Notes: a model not told the origin generated them from the letters alone. Positions 24,929 through 34,582 are shown, counted from the first letter of the stretch. The stretch is 64,000 nucleotides of DNA from Virgibacillus indicus (GCF_002266285.1 NZ_NPMS01000006.1:124001-188000); one strand, 5' to 3'. Program-made: numbers and translations.

Positions 24929-24976
24929 AGCCATCTCATTCTTCGTCACAATATGTGATTCGAAATGGGATGGATT
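24929..24976. terminator. Stem-loop between aldo/keto reductase and yitT-type gene
   Basis: CCATCTCATTCTTCG and CGAAATGGGATGG pair nearly fully around a 14-base loop, with A-rich sequence to the left and TTTAT to the right. It would serve the two convergent genes. Confidence 0.6.
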
Positions 24977-24987
24977 TATAAAATTCA

Positions 24988-25857
24988 TTACAATTTTTGT
25001 CCATAATATTTATCCAACGAGAACCCTCGTCCTAAAATTTCGGATGCATTGATAAAAATGACGAATGTTGACGGTTCTTCTTTTTGCAGGATTTTTTTAA
25101 GCTGAACTGCTTCCTGCTGTTCGGTAACACAAAGAATCATCGTTTTGTCCTGGTTTGAATATCCGCCGACCGAACGTACTTTTGTTAATCCGCGGTCAAT
25201 CCTCTCACGAATGATGGTCTGGATTTTTTCCTCTTCTTCTGTAATGACTAAAATCAGCTTTGTTGCAGATGTTCTCAGCTGTACAATATCAATTGCTTTA
25301 CTAGTAATGTAAATACACATTAAAGCAAATAAAGTCAGCTCCAGATTGAAAACGATAATGGAAGACACGACAACAAAACCATCGACAATCAGCTGGGAAT
25401 ACCCGCTGGAAAGTCCAGTGAATTTCTTTACGATCTGTGCAATTGCAGCTGTTCCTCCGGTAGAACCATTGCCTTTATATACAATCCCAAGCCCAGCACC
25501 AAGTACAATTCCCCCGTAAATGGCACCTAATAGCGGGTTGGTTATCGTGTAGGGAATATCGGCGGAAAGGAAAATAATAAATGGCACCCAAAATGTTCCA
25601 AGTAATGTTTTCCAGCTGAAATCTGAACCCATTGCAATCCAGCCAATAATAAAAATCGGGATATTAATAAGAAACTGGGTAATCGCAGGACTTGTACCAA
25701 ACATTTCAAATAAAATGGTACTGACGCCGGAGATCCCACCTGCTGCAAGTTTTGCAGGAAGCAGGAAAATGTTATAGGACAAACCAACAAGTGTAGCACC
25801 AAAAATAATATAGAGGCAATCTATTGTTGTTTTATTAAGGTTTTGTGAAAATTTCAT
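24988..25857 (-). CDS. YitT-family membrane protein (DUF161-DUF2179)
   Basis: A 289-residue membrane protein with about five or six hydrophobic segments. These contain the family motifs LPAKLAAGGISGVSTIL, GSDFSWKTLLGTFW and GAIYGGIVLGAGLGIVYKGNGSTGGT. A soluble C-terminal domain follows (VRSVGGYSNQDKTMILCVTEQQE; key residues G, Y, C), the DUF2179 region. AAAGGAA lies upstream of the ATG. Bacilli carry several paralogues of unknown transport role; no substrate can be named. Confidence 0.88.
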   Translation of the reverse strand: MKFSQNLNKTTIDCLYIIFGATLVGLSYNIFLLPAKLAAGGISGVSTILFEMFGTSPAITQFLINIPIFIIGWIAMGSDFSWKTLLGTFWVPFIIFLSADIPYTITNPLLGAIYGGIVLGAGLGIVYKGNGSTGGTAAIAQIVKKFTGLSSGYSQLIVDGFVVVSSIIVFNLELTLFALMCIYITSKAIDIVQLRTSATKLILVITEEEEKIQTIIRERIDRGLTKVRSVGGYSNQDKTMILCVTEQQEAVQLKKILQKEEPSTFVIFINASEILGRGFSLDKYYGQKL

Positions 25858-25978
25858 GACTGTTTTATTCCTTTCCAGTTAAGCGCTTCTACTATCTTAT
25901 CATCATACAGAGCAGGTCGTAAATGTGATATAGCAAAAAACAATGCTTGTTTGCACACTTTTAAGCTCTGATCGTAAA

Positions 25979-26006
25979 GTATAAATTAAATTGTTTATCC
26001 ATATTC
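25979..26006 (+). promoter_or_regulatory. Possible sigma-G promoter for the SASP gene
   Basis: GTATA at 25979-25983 and CATATTC at 26000-26006 resemble the -35 (GHATR) and -10 (CATxxTA) of forespore promoters, 16 bases apart, slightly short of the usual 17-18. The placement about 50 bases before an SASP gene supports it. Confidence 0.4.
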
Positions 26007-26055
26007 TAAGCCTGAACAGAATAACACTGTTCAAATTCCCCGAGGAGTGATCAAA

Positions 26056-26259
26056 ATGGCTGATGACAATAACAGAAATGAATTGTTAGTGCCTGGTGCG
26101 GAAAATGCGGTGGACAAGATGAAAGAGGAAATTGCAGCTGAATTCAATGTTGAGCTTGGAGCTGACACGACTGCACGTGAGAACGGTTCGGTGGGAGGCG
26201 AAATGGTCAAACGAATGATCAAAATCGCTGAGGAAAGCATGACTGGCAGAAACAAATAG
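26056..26259 (+). CDS. Alpha/beta-type small acid-soluble spore protein
   Basis: A 67-residue protein with both SASP signatures: the GPR protease site region KEEIAAEFNVELGADTTAR and the DNA-binding C-terminal ENGSVGGEMVKRMIKIAEE. These proteins coat spore DNA in the forespore and protect it from UV and heat, and are degraded at germination. ATG 26056 is chosen, with GAGGAG at 26042-26047; a GTG at 26047 lies within that RBS. It is a single gene flanked by a possible forespore promoter and a strong terminator. It shows that the organism makes endospores. Confidence 0.95.
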   Translation: MADDNNRNELLVPGAENAVDKMKEEIAAEFNVELGADTTARENGSVGGEMVKRMIKIAEESMTGRNK

Positions 26260-26308
26260 CCAGAATGAAGCTGGTGAATGCCAATTCAGGCAATGACCAG
26301 TGATACGA

Positions 26309-26348
26309 AAAATGGTGTTCCAAAGGTAATTTGGGACACCATTTTTTA
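26309..26348. terminator. Terminator after SASP gene
   Basis: AAAATGGTGTTCCA and TTGGGACACCATTTTTT form a long stem with an 8-base loop; the A and T runs make it usable from both strands, serving the SASP gene and the convergent MFS gene. Confidence 0.88.
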
Positions 26349-26366
26349 AAAAAGATTTAGGGATGC

Positions 26367-27590
26367 TTATGCATACCACTGACTGACTTTTTCATCAGAT
26401 GGCAGCAGATATGTTAAAAGCCCGAGCAATGGCAATACTGAAATTGCAATCATCGTTATTGTTAAGCCGAAAATATCAATCAGTGATCCCAACGCTACCG
26501 AACCGATGGCCCCCATTCCAAATGCAAGGCCCACGATAAGCCCTGACATCGTGCCGATTTTCCCAGGGATGAGCTCCTGTGCATACACCACAGATACAGA
26601 GAAGCTGGACATTAATAAAAGGCCAATAAATGCAAGCAAAATAATCGAACTGATGGGTCCGACATAAGGTAAAATCAGCGCTAGCGGGGCTGGTGCCAGT
26701 AAAGAGAGAAGAATGACATTTCGCTTGCCAAACCGGTCTGCTAAAGGTCCACCCAGGAAGGTTCCGACTGCCCCCATAAATAAAAAGGTGAAAATATAAA
26801 CTTGCGATTGTGCAATTGTGAGTCCATAGTTTTCAATCGTATAAAAAGCATAGAAATTAGAAATAGCTGCAGCATACCAGGAACGGGCAAACACAAGAAA
26901 AACAAGAACGACGAGAGCACCTTTAATAGCTTTAGATAATCCTTTGTCAGGCTTTTTCTCTGACTGTTTTTTTGTATCACCGTAAAAAAATTTAATTTGT
27001 ACAGCATACCATTTTGAGATATGTATCAGGAAAAATACAGCCAGCCCTGCAATTAATGTAAACCAGATAGCTCCAAACTGGCCAAGTGGTACAAGCACTA
27101 GGGCCGTTATAACAGGTGCAAGTGCCTGTCCGGAGTTTCCACCGACTTGATAAATTGACTGAGCAAGTCCTCTGCGATTGCCTGCAGCAAGATAGGCAAC
27201 CCGTGAACCTTCCGGATGGAATACGGCTGAACCTAATCCAATAAACAAGACACTTAATAGGATCATCCAAAAATTTGGTGCTAGTGCCAATCCAAGCATT
27301 CCAACCATGCTGCTTGTTAAGCCAACTGGCAGCGCATAGGGCATTGGGCGTTTATCTGTGTATAGTCCTACTAGAGGCTGCATTACGGATGCGACCATAT
27401 TCAGTGTAAATGCGATCAAACCCAGTTGTGTAAAGGTAAGCCCCAGTGATTTTTCCAGAATAGGAAACATCGCGGGGATAACAGCCTGCAAAGAATCATT
27501 CAGCAGATGGCATATTCCAATAATGAATAAAATGGAGTAGACTGTTTGATTATTTTTTTGCATGTTTGATTTTGTCGAGGTACTTCCCAT
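26367..27590 (-). CDS. MFS transporter of the fosmidomycin-resistance (Fsr) type
   Basis: A 407-residue transporter with 12 predicted membrane spans. The N-terminal HLLNDSLQAVIPAMFPIL, the loop FIGLGSAVFHPEGSRVAYLAAG and YQVGGNSGQALAP are characteristic of the Fsr/YfnC branch of the major facilitator superfamily. It probably exports a drug or metabolite. Its start follows AAAGGAAAC. It has no operon partner. The substrate is not determinable from the sequence; similarity to Fsr is from memory. Confidence 0.87.
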   Translation of the reverse strand: MGSTSTKSNMQKNNQTVYSILFIIGICHLLNDSLQAVIPAMFPILEKSLGLTFTQLGLIAFTLNMVASVMQPLVGLYTDKRPMPYALPVGLTSSMVGMLGLALAPNFWMILLSVLFIGLGSAVFHPEGSRVAYLAAGNRRGLAQSIYQVGGNSGQALAPVITALVLVPLGQFGAIWFTLIAGLAVFFLIHISKWYAVQIKFFYGDTKKQSEKKPDKGLSKAIKGALVVLVFLVFARSWYAAAISNFYAFYTIENYGLTIAQSQVYIFTFLFMGAVGTFLGGPLADRFGKRNVILLSLLAPAPLALILPYVGPISSIILLAFIGLLLMSSFSVSVVYAQELIPGKIGTMSGLIVGLAFGMGAIGSVALGSLIDIFGLTITMIAISVLPLLGLLTYLLPSDEKVSQWYA

Positions 27591-27764
27591 TTTGTTTCCT
27601 TTCTTCTATTTGCTCAGAATATATTTGTGTGTATGCTAGTATCATAGCCTATTATCTCAAATTATTAAAGTTGCCCGAATAGAACCAGGAAGTGTTGGGT
27701 TTTAAATTATCAGCAGAGATGGTATACAATAGAAATTATATAAATTGATAATTGGAGGTTTAAC

Positions 27765-28592
27765 ATGATTAATAGTCTGCAAGATACCGTCACATTACAT
27801 AATGGTGTGAGAATGCCTCGTATGGGCCTTGGTGTTTTTCAAGTTGAAGAAGGGGATATTTTAATAGAAGCAGTGAAGGCAGCAATTAATAACGGATATA
27901 GAAGTGTTGATACAGCTTCTTTCTATCAGAATGAAAAAGGAGTTGGACAGGCCATTAAGGAGTCCGGAATTCCAAGAGAGGAGATCTTTGTTACTACGAA
28001 AGTGTGGAATGATGAGCAGGGCTACGAAAGTACATTACAGGCATTTGAATCAAGTCTGGATAAACTTGAACTGGATTATCTCGATCTCTACTTAATCCAC
28101 TGGCCGGTCACAGGAATATATAAAGAAACCTGGAAGGCTATGGAAAAGCTTTATACAGATGGTAAAGTTCGTGCAATTGGGGTTTGTAACTTCCATGTTC
28201 ATCATCTGCAAGAGCTTTTGTCAGATTGCCAGGTTAGACCAATGATTAACCAAGTAGAATTTCATCCACATCTCACACAGTTGGAGCTGCGTGATTTTTG
28301 TGCAAAGGGAAATATTCAGCTTGAAGCATGGTCTCCACTTAAAAGTGGTGGTCTTTTAAATGAGGCTGCAATTAAAGAAATTGCAGAAAAACACCAAAAG
28401 TCATCGGCTCAAGTGATTTTGCGATGGGATCTGCAACATAATGTCATCACCATACCAAAATCAACAAAAGAACATCGAATCAAAGAGAACGCTGATATCT
28501 TTGATTTTTCGTTAACAGAAGAAGAAATGGAAAAAATTGATAAACTGAATTTAAATGATAGATGCGGACCAAACCCCGATACCTTTGTTTAG
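27765..28592 (+). CDS. Aldo/keto reductase, paralogue of the 24090 gene
   Basis: A 275-residue reductase. Asp and Tyr (VDTASFYQNE), Lys (TTKVWN) and His (YLIHWPV) of the catalytic tetrad are present. Long stretches are identical to the gene at 24090-24920 (for instance EEIFVT, KVWNDEQGYESTLQAFE and NQVEFHPHLTQ), indicating a fairly recent duplication. GGAGG precedes ATG 27765. It probably reduces aldehydes or methylglyoxal. Unlike its paralogue it stands alone, without the HesB-like gene. Confidence 0.92.
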   Translation: MINSLQDTVTLHNGVRMPRMGLGVFQVEEGDILIEAVKAAINNGYRSVDTASFYQNEKGVGQAIKESGIPREEIFVTTKVWNDEQGYESTLQAFESSLDKLELDYLDLYLIHWPVTGIYKETWKAMEKLYTDGKVRAIGVCNFHVHHLQELLSDCQVRPMINQVEFHPHLTQLELRDFCAKGNIQLEAWSPLKSGGLLNEAAIKEIAEKHQKSSAQVILRWDLQHNVITIPKSTKEHRIKENADIFDFSLTEEEMEKIDKLNLNDRCGPNPDTFV

Positions 28593-28706
28593 GTCAGGGG
28601 CAAATAGTGCCTGGGACCACTTAAATTTATTTCATTTCAGCAGGATTTATTAATTCGTATGTCGAAGTAAAATCAAATGCAGAAAAAGAAAGGGGATAAG
28701 GGAAAC

Positions 28707-30092
28707 ATGAGCAATCAGGCAACTATCTTATTTGAAATTGATGAACGTATTGAGGCAAATGAACCATTGAAAAAATTCGTGCAGAACAGTTCAAAGCCCT
28801 ACAGTACATTATACAATGATGGTGAGTTATTTGTTGTTGTAAAAGTGCCGGAAGAAAAAAGTCAGACATATGAAAAGGTAAGAATGACTGCTGGTTCCAT
28901 CGCACGTGAGTTAGGAAATTACAAAGTGGAGAAGTCTTCAATAAATGAAGAGGCACTTTCGAAAGCATTTCATAAATTACAAACCGGAGCTGTGGTGACG
29001 GCATTTGTTGAAGGTTGGTATCTAGGGTCGTACAAGTTTTTAACGTATAAGTCTAAAGAAGATTATTTTCAAACTGATCTGCAAGTTGATGGCAGTAAAA
29101 ACACACTAGCTTTCGTTGAGAATGGCAAAAACCGTGCAGAAGCTACCGCATTTTCACGTGATTTGATGAATGAAATTCCGAGTGTGCTGAATCCGAAAAC
29201 ATTTCCAGCTATTTTAGAGAGGGAGTTTGCGGGTACAGCTATTGAAGTGACTATTTTTGACAAAGAAGAGCTTGAGAAAAGACAGATGAATGGTGTGCTG
29301 ACGGTTGGACGGGGAAGCGTTCATGCACCAGCTTTTGCGGAACTTGAATATCGTGGTGATAAAACAAAGCCACTTGTTGCACTTGTTGGTAAAGGGGTAA
29401 CATTTGATACAGGCGGAATTAGTTTAAAAAAGGGAAAAGATCTGAGCAATATGCGGATGGACATGGGAGGAGCCGCTGCTGTTGCAGGTGCAATGAAGCT
29501 GCTGGAAAAATCAAAGGCGAAAGTTAATGTTACTGCTCTTATTCCTATTGTGGAAAATATGCCTGATAACACATCCGTTATTCCGGGGGATGTTATTCGT
29601 TATAAGAATGGACTTACTGTGCAGGCAGGCAACACAGATGCAGAAGGTCGTCTCATCCTGGCTGACGGGCTGATTCGGGCGGGGGAATTGCAGGCTGAAT
29701 ATATTATTGATATTGCAACATTAACCGGTGCGATATGGAGTGCACTTGGTTCTAAACTTGCAGGTGTTTTCGGCGATGAACATCTTTCGGCTGAAATAAA
29801 AAATATCGGTAACGAGAATGGTGATTTTAATTGGCCGATGCCTTTAGTCGATGCATATGATAGTTATTTAGCAAGTGATTATGCTGACTTTAATAATACA
29901 AACTCAAAAACAGAAGCAAGTTCTATTGTGGCGGCCTTGTTCCTGCGCCGCTTCGTACCAGAAACATGTAAATGGCTGCATGTAGATATGGCAGGTGTAA
30001 TGAGCAGCCAGGAAAGTGGCTATTACACCAAGTCTGCCACTGGCTTCGGCGCCAGATTATTAGCTGACTTTACACAGCATATTTCGAAATAG
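28707..30092 (+). CDS. Leucyl aminopeptidase family (M17) protein
   Basis: A 461-residue cytosolic metallopeptidase. The M17 metal site is intact: GKGVTFDTGGISLK (Lys and Asp), MRMDMGGAAAV (Asp) and the signature NTDAEGRLILADGL. The N-terminal third is the variable macro-like domain. It removes N-terminal residues from peptides. ATG 28707 is preferred with AAGGGAAA before it; the in-frame ATG at 28677 has no RBS. A terminator follows at once. The gene is isolated from other peptide genes in the window. Confidence 0.9.
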   Translation: MSNQATILFEIDERIEANEPLKKFVQNSSKPYSTLYNDGELFVVVKVPEEKSQTYEKVRMTAGSIARELGNYKVEKSSINEEALSKAFHKLQTGAVVTAFVEGWYLGSYKFLTYKSKEDYFQTDLQVDGSKNTLAFVENGKNRAEATAFSRDLMNEIPSVLNPKTFPAILEREFAGTAIEVTIFDKEELEKRQMNGVLTVGRGSVHAPAFAELEYRGDKTKPLVALVGKGVTFDTGGISLKKGKDLSNMRMDMGGAAAVAGAMKLLEKSKAKVNVTALIPIVENMPDNTSVIPGDVIRYKNGLTVQAGNTDAEGRLILADGLIRAGELQAEYIIDIATLTGAIWSALGSKLAGVFGDEHLSAEIKNIGNENGDFNWPMPLVDAYDSYLASDYADFNNTNSKTEASSIVAALFLRRFVPETCKWLHVDMAGVMSSQESGYYTKSATGFGARLLADFTQHISK

Positions 30093-30130
30093 GTGAACAA
30101 TATCTGGGCATTTTATGATTAGCAGACATG

Positions 30131-30170
30131 AAAAGAGCGTAAATAGAGTTTCCCTTATTTACGCTCTTGA
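30131..30170. terminator. Terminator between aminopeptidase and hemQ
   Basis: AAGAGCGTAAATA and TATTTACGCTCTT form a 13-bp stem with a loop of about 12 bases, between convergent genes. Confidence 0.85.
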
Positions 30171-30173
30171 TAA

Positions 30174-30917
30174 TTATATAGAAAAATAATCATTAACTTC
30201 ACTTCTTGGCAGGCGGTTTCCAATGTAAAACGAGCCAAAAATACCATATTTTGCACTTACTTCGTCAAATCTGGTATCATAGATCAGCTTTTTAAATTGC
30301 AGAGGGTCATTACAAAATAATGTTACTCCCCATTCATAATCATCAAGTCCAATAGAACCTGTAACGATTCGCTTTACCTGTTCAGTGAAAGGCTTTGCTG
30401 TTTTTATGTGATCGAACATCATGCGGCCGCGTTCATCTTTAGGCAATGTAAACCAATTATCAGTTTCCCCGCGCAGTTTACTCATCGGATAAAAACACAT
30501 ATATTCTGTATCAAATATTTTTGGAAATAGCTTACTTAGCATTACAGGATCCTCATATGGATCAGTTTGTGGTTTTGTATACGAACTTTTTTCGATAATG
30601 GATACATAAGAATACGCTGGTTTCATATAGTGGGCCAAAGCCGTTTTATTTAGCTTATTTTCAAGCATGTTCAGATCCTTCATTGTTGGCCTAAGTGTCA
30701 TAAACATAAGATCCGCTTTTTGTCCTACGATTGAAAATAATGCATGACTGCCTTGTTTTTCTTTTTCCACTGTTTCCCAATCTGAGATTAGTGATTGGAA
30801 TTCTTCAAGAGCCTGTTTGCGTTCAGCTTCATTAGTCTTTTGCCATTTTTCCCAATCGATTGTTCTAAAATCATGCAATGAATACCAGCCATCATAGGTT
30901 TGTACAGTTTCTGCCAT
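30174..30917 (-). CDS. hemQ: Coproheme decarboxylase HemQ
   Basis: A 247-residue chlorite-dismutase-like protein. It shows YDGWYSLHDFRTIDW at the N-terminus, the reactive Tyr in MCFYPMSKLRGE, the proximal His in FDHIKTAKPF and TGSIGLDDYEWGVTLF near the C-terminus. HemQ converts coproheme III to heme b in the Gram-positive heme route, decarboxylating two propionates with peroxide. ATG at 30917 is chosen, preceded by AGGAGTGATT; a GTG nine bases earlier overlaps that RBS. It is a single gene and supports a Firmicutes host. Confidence 0.93.
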   Translation of the reverse strand: MAETVQTYDGWYSLHDFRTIDWEKWQKTNEAERKQALEEFQSLISDWETVEKEKQGSHALFSIVGQKADLMFMTLRPTMKDLNMLENKLNKTALAHYMKPAYSYVSIIEKSSYTKPQTDPYEDPVMLSKLFPKIFDTEYMCFYPMSKLRGETDNWFTLPKDERGRMMFDHIKTAKPFTEQVKRIVTGSIGLDDYEWGVTLFCNDPLQFKKLIYDTRFDEVSAKYGIFGSFYIGNRLPRSEVNDYFSI

Positions 30918-31013
30918 GCCAATCACTCCTAAGTACTTTATTAATGGTGTTTATAGTGTTCATGATAAACTTTTAATTAGTGATAGGATGTGATGAATGT
31001 CACAGGTATTAAA

Positions 31014-31056
31014 TAAAAAAAAGAAAAACAGCCTGCCTGATGCGGCAAGACTGCTT
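31014..31056 (-). terminator. Terminator of the small minus-strand gene
   Basis: On the minus strand AGCAGTCTTGCC and GGCAGGCTGTT pair with one mismatch and are followed by TTTTTCTTTTTTTT. It supports the minus-strand reading of the small ORF at 31069-31281. Confidence 0.65.
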
Positions 31057-31068
31057 TTAATCACGATA

Positions 31069-31281
31069 CTAGCAGCTGAAACGATTTCTGCTGCCACGAT
31101 TTCCTCTTTTTCGATTGTCCCTTTCGCCTGCTACATTTCCGCAGTGATCATGCCTGTTATCCTCTTCACTTTCAACTACTTTTACATTGTCCGCAATAAT
31201 AACCAGGTCATCTACTTCGATAACTCGTCTGCGATCGCGAGTGCCCATTACGTCATTGTTTTGTCTTTTATAACAACCCAT
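31069..31281 (-). CDS. Small charged hypothetical protein (70 aa), possibly sporulation-linked
   Basis: A 70-residue protein rich in Asn, Arg, Asp and Glu: MGCYKRQNND at the start, VIEVDDLVIIADNVKVVE in the middle, and a C-terminal tail full of R/N/G with two Cys (DHCGN and final FSC). AAAGGAGG lies 7 bases before the ATG, and CATATTTTA about 30 bases upstream fits a sporulation sigma-E/K -10 box. A terminator follows. I do not recognise the family. The opposite strand encodes a 95-residue hydrophobic frame, a weaker candidate. Function unknown; a spore-coat role would be a guess. Confidence 0.55.
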   Translation of the reverse strand: MGCYKRQNNDVMGTRDRRRVIEVDDLVIIADNVKVVESEEDNRHDHCGNVAGERDNRKRGNRGSRNRFSC

Positions 31282-31533
31282 TAAATCCCTCCTTTGCAGG
31301 TTTACTATAAAATATGCAACGTGAACATCAATGAATAGACAAGAATATCAATTATGAAGGAAATATATGATTGTCCTCAGGTAATCGACTACCAGCGTTC
31401 GATATGATAGGAAAAAAGACAATGATAGAAAATGGAGAGAATAGCAGTACAGGATTTTGAGGGAACCCAGGAAATGTAAGTGGGAAATGAAGAAAAGTCC
31501 TCGGCAGGAAACTGCACTATATTTTAATGTAAA

Positions 31534-31582
31534 AAATATAACCCCCTGGGTACTTCCTCATTGAAGTACAGGGGGTTAATGT
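31534..31582 (-). terminator. Terminator of ilvE
   Basis: AACCCCCTG and CAGGGGGTT with an inner ACTTC/GAAGT stem. On the minus strand it is followed by ATATTTTTTAC. The rest of the 31285-31533 gap shows nothing beyond the small gene's upstream region. Confidence 0.85.
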
Positions 31583-31595
31583 TTGTTTAATTGCA

Positions 31596-32687
31596 TTAAC
31601 GCTTCACTCTTACTGGTTCATTCACTTTTTCAATCCAATTAAATGGATCTTTTTCTTTTCCGTACTGAATATTTGTTAGTGTATCATAAATGTTTTTAGA
31701 TAATTCACCAGTGTTTCCATTATTGATCACCAGGTGTTCCAGATTCCAGGTTAACTGACCAATTGGGGAAATAACTGCAGCAGTCCCTGCACCAAATGCT
31801 TCTTCCAGCAATCCATCCTTATAGGCCTGATGCAGTTCATCAATGCTAATCTTTCTTTCAACTACCGGGATATTCCAATGCTTTAACAGCTGAATCACTG
31901 AATTTCTTGTAACACCTTCCAAAATACTTCCATTCAAAGCAGGAGTTACTACTTCTCCATTAATTTTAAAGAACACATTCATGCTGCCAACTTCTTCAAT
32001 ATATTTCTTCTCAACACCGTCCAGCCATAAAACTTGAGCGTAGCCTTCTTTTGCACTGACTTCTTGCGCTTTAAGGCTTGATGCATAGTTTCCGCCTGTT
32101 TTAGCTTCACCGGTTCCGCCAACTACTGCGCGGACATACTGATTTTCCACAGCAATTTTTACAGGATTAATTCCTTCTTTGTAATACGCACCTACAGGGG
32201 ATAAAATAACGATAAATTTATAATGGCGTGATGGTGCAACGCCTAAATAAGGTTCCGTAGAAATAATAAATGGCCGTATATACAAAGATGTTCCTTCCGT
32301 ACTTGGAATCCAGTCTTTTTCCAATGCTACAAGCTGCTTGATTGCTTTTAAAGCAAATTTCTCATCGATCGGCGGAATACAAAGCCGGTCGTTTGAACGG
32401 TTAAGCCGTTGCAGGTTTCTTTCCGGACGGAACAATTGTGCATCGCCATCGGGTGTAAGATATGCCTTTAATCCTTCAAATACTGATTGCCCATAATGAA
32501 AGATCATGGATGATGGATCAACCATTAACGGCTGATATGGTAAAATTTCCGCATTATGCCACCCCAATGGATCCGAATATTCCATGACAAACATATGATC
32601 CGTAAAGGTTCTTCCAAATTCCAGCTGATCCGTTTTTGGCTTTTCTTTCTTAGTTGTACTTAACTCCACACGAATGGTCTGTTCCAT
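31596..32687 (-). CDS. ilvE: Branched-chain amino acid aminotransferase
   Basis: A 363-residue fold-type IV transaminase of the longer YwaA/BCAT type. YGQSVFEGLKAY and the PLP Lys in KTGGNYASSLKAQ are clear; EEVGSMNVFFKING and EGVTRNSVIQLLK follow as usual. It carries out the last step of valine, leucine and isoleucine synthesis and the first of their breakdown. AAGGAGA precedes the ATG. It is transcribed divergently from ilvD, each with its own promoter, so it is outside the T-box-controlled operon. Confidence 0.94.
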   Translation of the reverse strand: MEQTIRVELSTTKKEKPKTDQLEFGRTFTDHMFVMEYSDPLGWHNAEILPYQPLMVDPSSMIFHYGQSVFEGLKAYLTPDGDAQLFRPERNLQRLNRSNDRLCIPPIDEKFALKAIKQLVALEKDWIPSTEGTSLYIRPFIISTEPYLGVAPSRHYKFIVILSPVGAYYKEGINPVKIAVENQYVRAVVGGTGEAKTGGNYASSLKAQEVSAKEGYAQVLWLDGVEKKYIEEVGSMNVFFKINGEVVTPALNGSILEGVTRNSVIQLLKHWNIPVVERKISIDELHQAYKDGLLEEAFGAGTAAVISPIGQLTWNLEHLVINNGNTGELSKNIYDTLTNIQYGKEKDPFNWIEKVNEPVRVKR

Positions 32688-32721
32688 GGCATTGTCTCCT
32701 TGTTGTAAAAAGTTCTATCTA

Positions 32722-32750
32722 TCATAAAGTATTTTTTATATTAACGCAAG
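32722..32750 (-). promoter_or_regulatory. Sigma-A promoter of ilvE
   Basis: On the minus strand TTGCGT (32750-32745), 17 nt, TATGAT (32727-32722), about 35 bases before the ilvE ATG. Confidence 0.65.
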
Positions 32751-32831
32751 AGTTAAATTATTTAGATTTTTCGGGATGCCATATCCAGTATGGCATTCCA
32801 CTGATTTTCAAGTTCGAAAAAAATTAATATA

Positions 32832-32860
32832 TTGAACTATAGAAAAATTAAGCATATAAT
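32832..32860 (+). promoter_or_regulatory. Sigma-A promoter of ilvD
   Basis: TTGAAC (32832-32837), 17 nt, TATAAT (32855-32860), about 27 bases before the ilvD start, leaving a very short leader. Confidence 0.75.
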
Positions 32861-32886
32861 AATCCGAAAGAAAGGTGTGAATTTAT

Positions 32887-34572
32887 ATGGATAAAGATTT
32901 GCGTATAAAAAGTCAGGTGTTCAGTGATGGTACGATGAGGGCACCTAACCGTGCAATGCTTCGCGCTGTTGGTGTAACCGATGAGGATTTTAAGAAACCG
33001 ATGATTGGTATTGCCAGCACATGGAGTGAGGTGACGCCATGCAATATACATATTGATGATCTCGCCATCAGTGCTAAAAAAGCTGCCAGAGAAGCAGGTG
33101 GTGTTCCGTTGATTTTCAATACAATCACAGTTTCAGATGGTATTTCCATGGGGACCCAAGGGATGCGCTACTCACTTCCGAGCCGTGATGTTATTGCAGA
33201 TTCGATAGAAACAGTTGTCGGAGCTGAAAACTTGGATGGCCTTGTTGCGATTGGAGGCTGTGATAAAAATATTCCTGGATGTATGATCGCAATTGCGAAT
33301 TCTGAAGTTCCAGCAGTTTTCGTTTATGGTGGTACAATTGCACCTGGAAACCTCAATGGAAAAGATATTGATCTTGTTTCTGTATTTGAGGGTGTAGGGA
33401 AGCATAATAATGGGGATATCGATGATAATGAATTACGTTCAATCGAGTGCAGTGCCTGCCCTGGAGCTGGTTCATGCGGCGGGATGTATACTGCAAACAC
33501 AATGGCTTCAGCAATGGAAGCGATGGGAATGAGTCTCCCTGGAAGCTCATCTAATCCTGCTGAGTCCGGGGAAAAAGCGAAGGACTGTGCTGCTGCAGGA
33601 GATGCTGTTTACCACTTGCTTGAAAAAGGAATTTTCCCAAAAGACATTATGACAAAAGAAGCGTTTGAAAATGCGATTACTGTTGTTATGGCACTTGGCG
33701 GGTCTACTAACGCAATTCTGCATCTGCTTTCAATCGCACATGCCATTGAAGTTGATTTGAAAATTGAGGATTTCAACCGAATGCAGGAAAAAGTTCCACA
33801 TCTTGCTGATTTAAAACCAAGCGGAAGATATGTAATGCAGGATCTGCACCGGGTTGGCGGTGTACAAGCCGTTATGAAATATCTATATGAAGAAGGCTAT
33901 TTACATGGAGACTGTATGACCGTAACGGGAAAAACTGTTGCAGAGAATCTGGCTGATGCACCGTCCTTGAAAGAAGGACAGGATGTTATCATGCCAGTGG
34001 ATCAGCCGAAACGAAAAGATGGACCGTTGATTGTTTTAAAAGGGAATTTATCTCCAACCGGTGCAGTTGCAAAGGTTTCCGGAGTAAAAGTAAGCCGCCA
34101 TACTGGACCTGCACGTGTATATGATACGGAAAAAGAAGCTACTGCTGCTGTTATGGCAAATGAGATTAACGAAGGGGATGTATTGGTAATCCGCTATGTT
34201 GGACCTAAGGGCGGACCAGGTATGCCTGAGATGCTTTCTATTTCCAGTATTCTTGTAGGGAAAGGGTTAGGCGAAAAAGTTGCTTTATTAACAGACGGAA
34301 GATTTTCTGGTGGTACCCATGGCCTTGTTGTGGGACATATTTCTCCGGAAGCACAGGACGGTGGTCCAATTGCCTTCCTGAAAGAAGGAGATCTTGTAAC
34401 AATCGATTCCGATGAAAAAGTTATTTCCATGGACGTTTCCGATGAAGAATTGGAAAATCGCCGTAAGGGCTGGAAAGCACCGGAACTTTACAAAAAAGGT
34501 ATTTTAGGAAAATATGCACATAATGTCTCCTGCTCTTCCAAAGGAGCAGTAACTGACTTTTTAACAAAATAG
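32887..34572 (+). CDS. ilvD: Dihydroxy-acid dehydratase
   Basis: A 561-residue IlvD. Fe-S ligands lie in [16 protein letters not shown] and [18 protein letters not shown], and the C-terminal [17 protein letters not shown] is the active-site signature. It dehydrates dihydroxyisovalerate and dihydroxymethylvalerate to the oxoacid precursors of valine/leucine and isoleucine. AAAGGTGTG precedes the ATG. It lies apart from the ilvB operon, with its own promoter and terminator. Confidence 0.95.
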   Translation: MDKDLRIKSQVFSDGTMRAPNRAMLRAVGVTDEDFKKPMIGIASTWSEVTPCNIHIDDLAISAKKAAREAGGVPLIFNTITVSDGISMGTQGMRYSLPSRDVIADSIETVVGAENLDGLVAIGGCDKNIPGCMIAIANSEVPAVFVYGGTIAPGNLNGKDIDLVSVFEGVGKHNNGDIDDNELRSIECSACPGAGSCGGMYTANTMASAMEAMGMSLPGSSSNPAESGEKAKDCAAAGDAVYHLLEKGIFPKDIMTKEAFENAITVVMALGGSTNAILHLLSIAHAIEVDLKIEDFNRMQEKVPHLADLKPSGRYVMQDLHRVGGVQAVMKYLYEEGYLHGDCMTVTGKTVAENLADAPSLKEGQDVIMPVDQPKRKDGPLIVLKGNLSPTGAVAKVSGVKVSRHTGPARVYDTEKEATAAVMANEINEGDVLVIRYVGPKGGPGMPEMLSISSILVGKGLGEKVALLTDGRFSGGTHGLVVGHISPEAQDGGPIAFLKEGDLVTIDSDEKVISMDVSDEELENRRKGWKAPELYKKGILGKYAHNVSCSSKGAVTDFLTK

Positions 34573-34582
34573 CTTGCTTATA

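Noticed and set aside
30997-31284. 95-residue hydrophobic open frame on the plus strand
   Set aside because: It mirrors the minus-strand gene at 31069-31281, which has a better RBS, a terminator and a plausible promoter; its N-terminus lies in that terminator.
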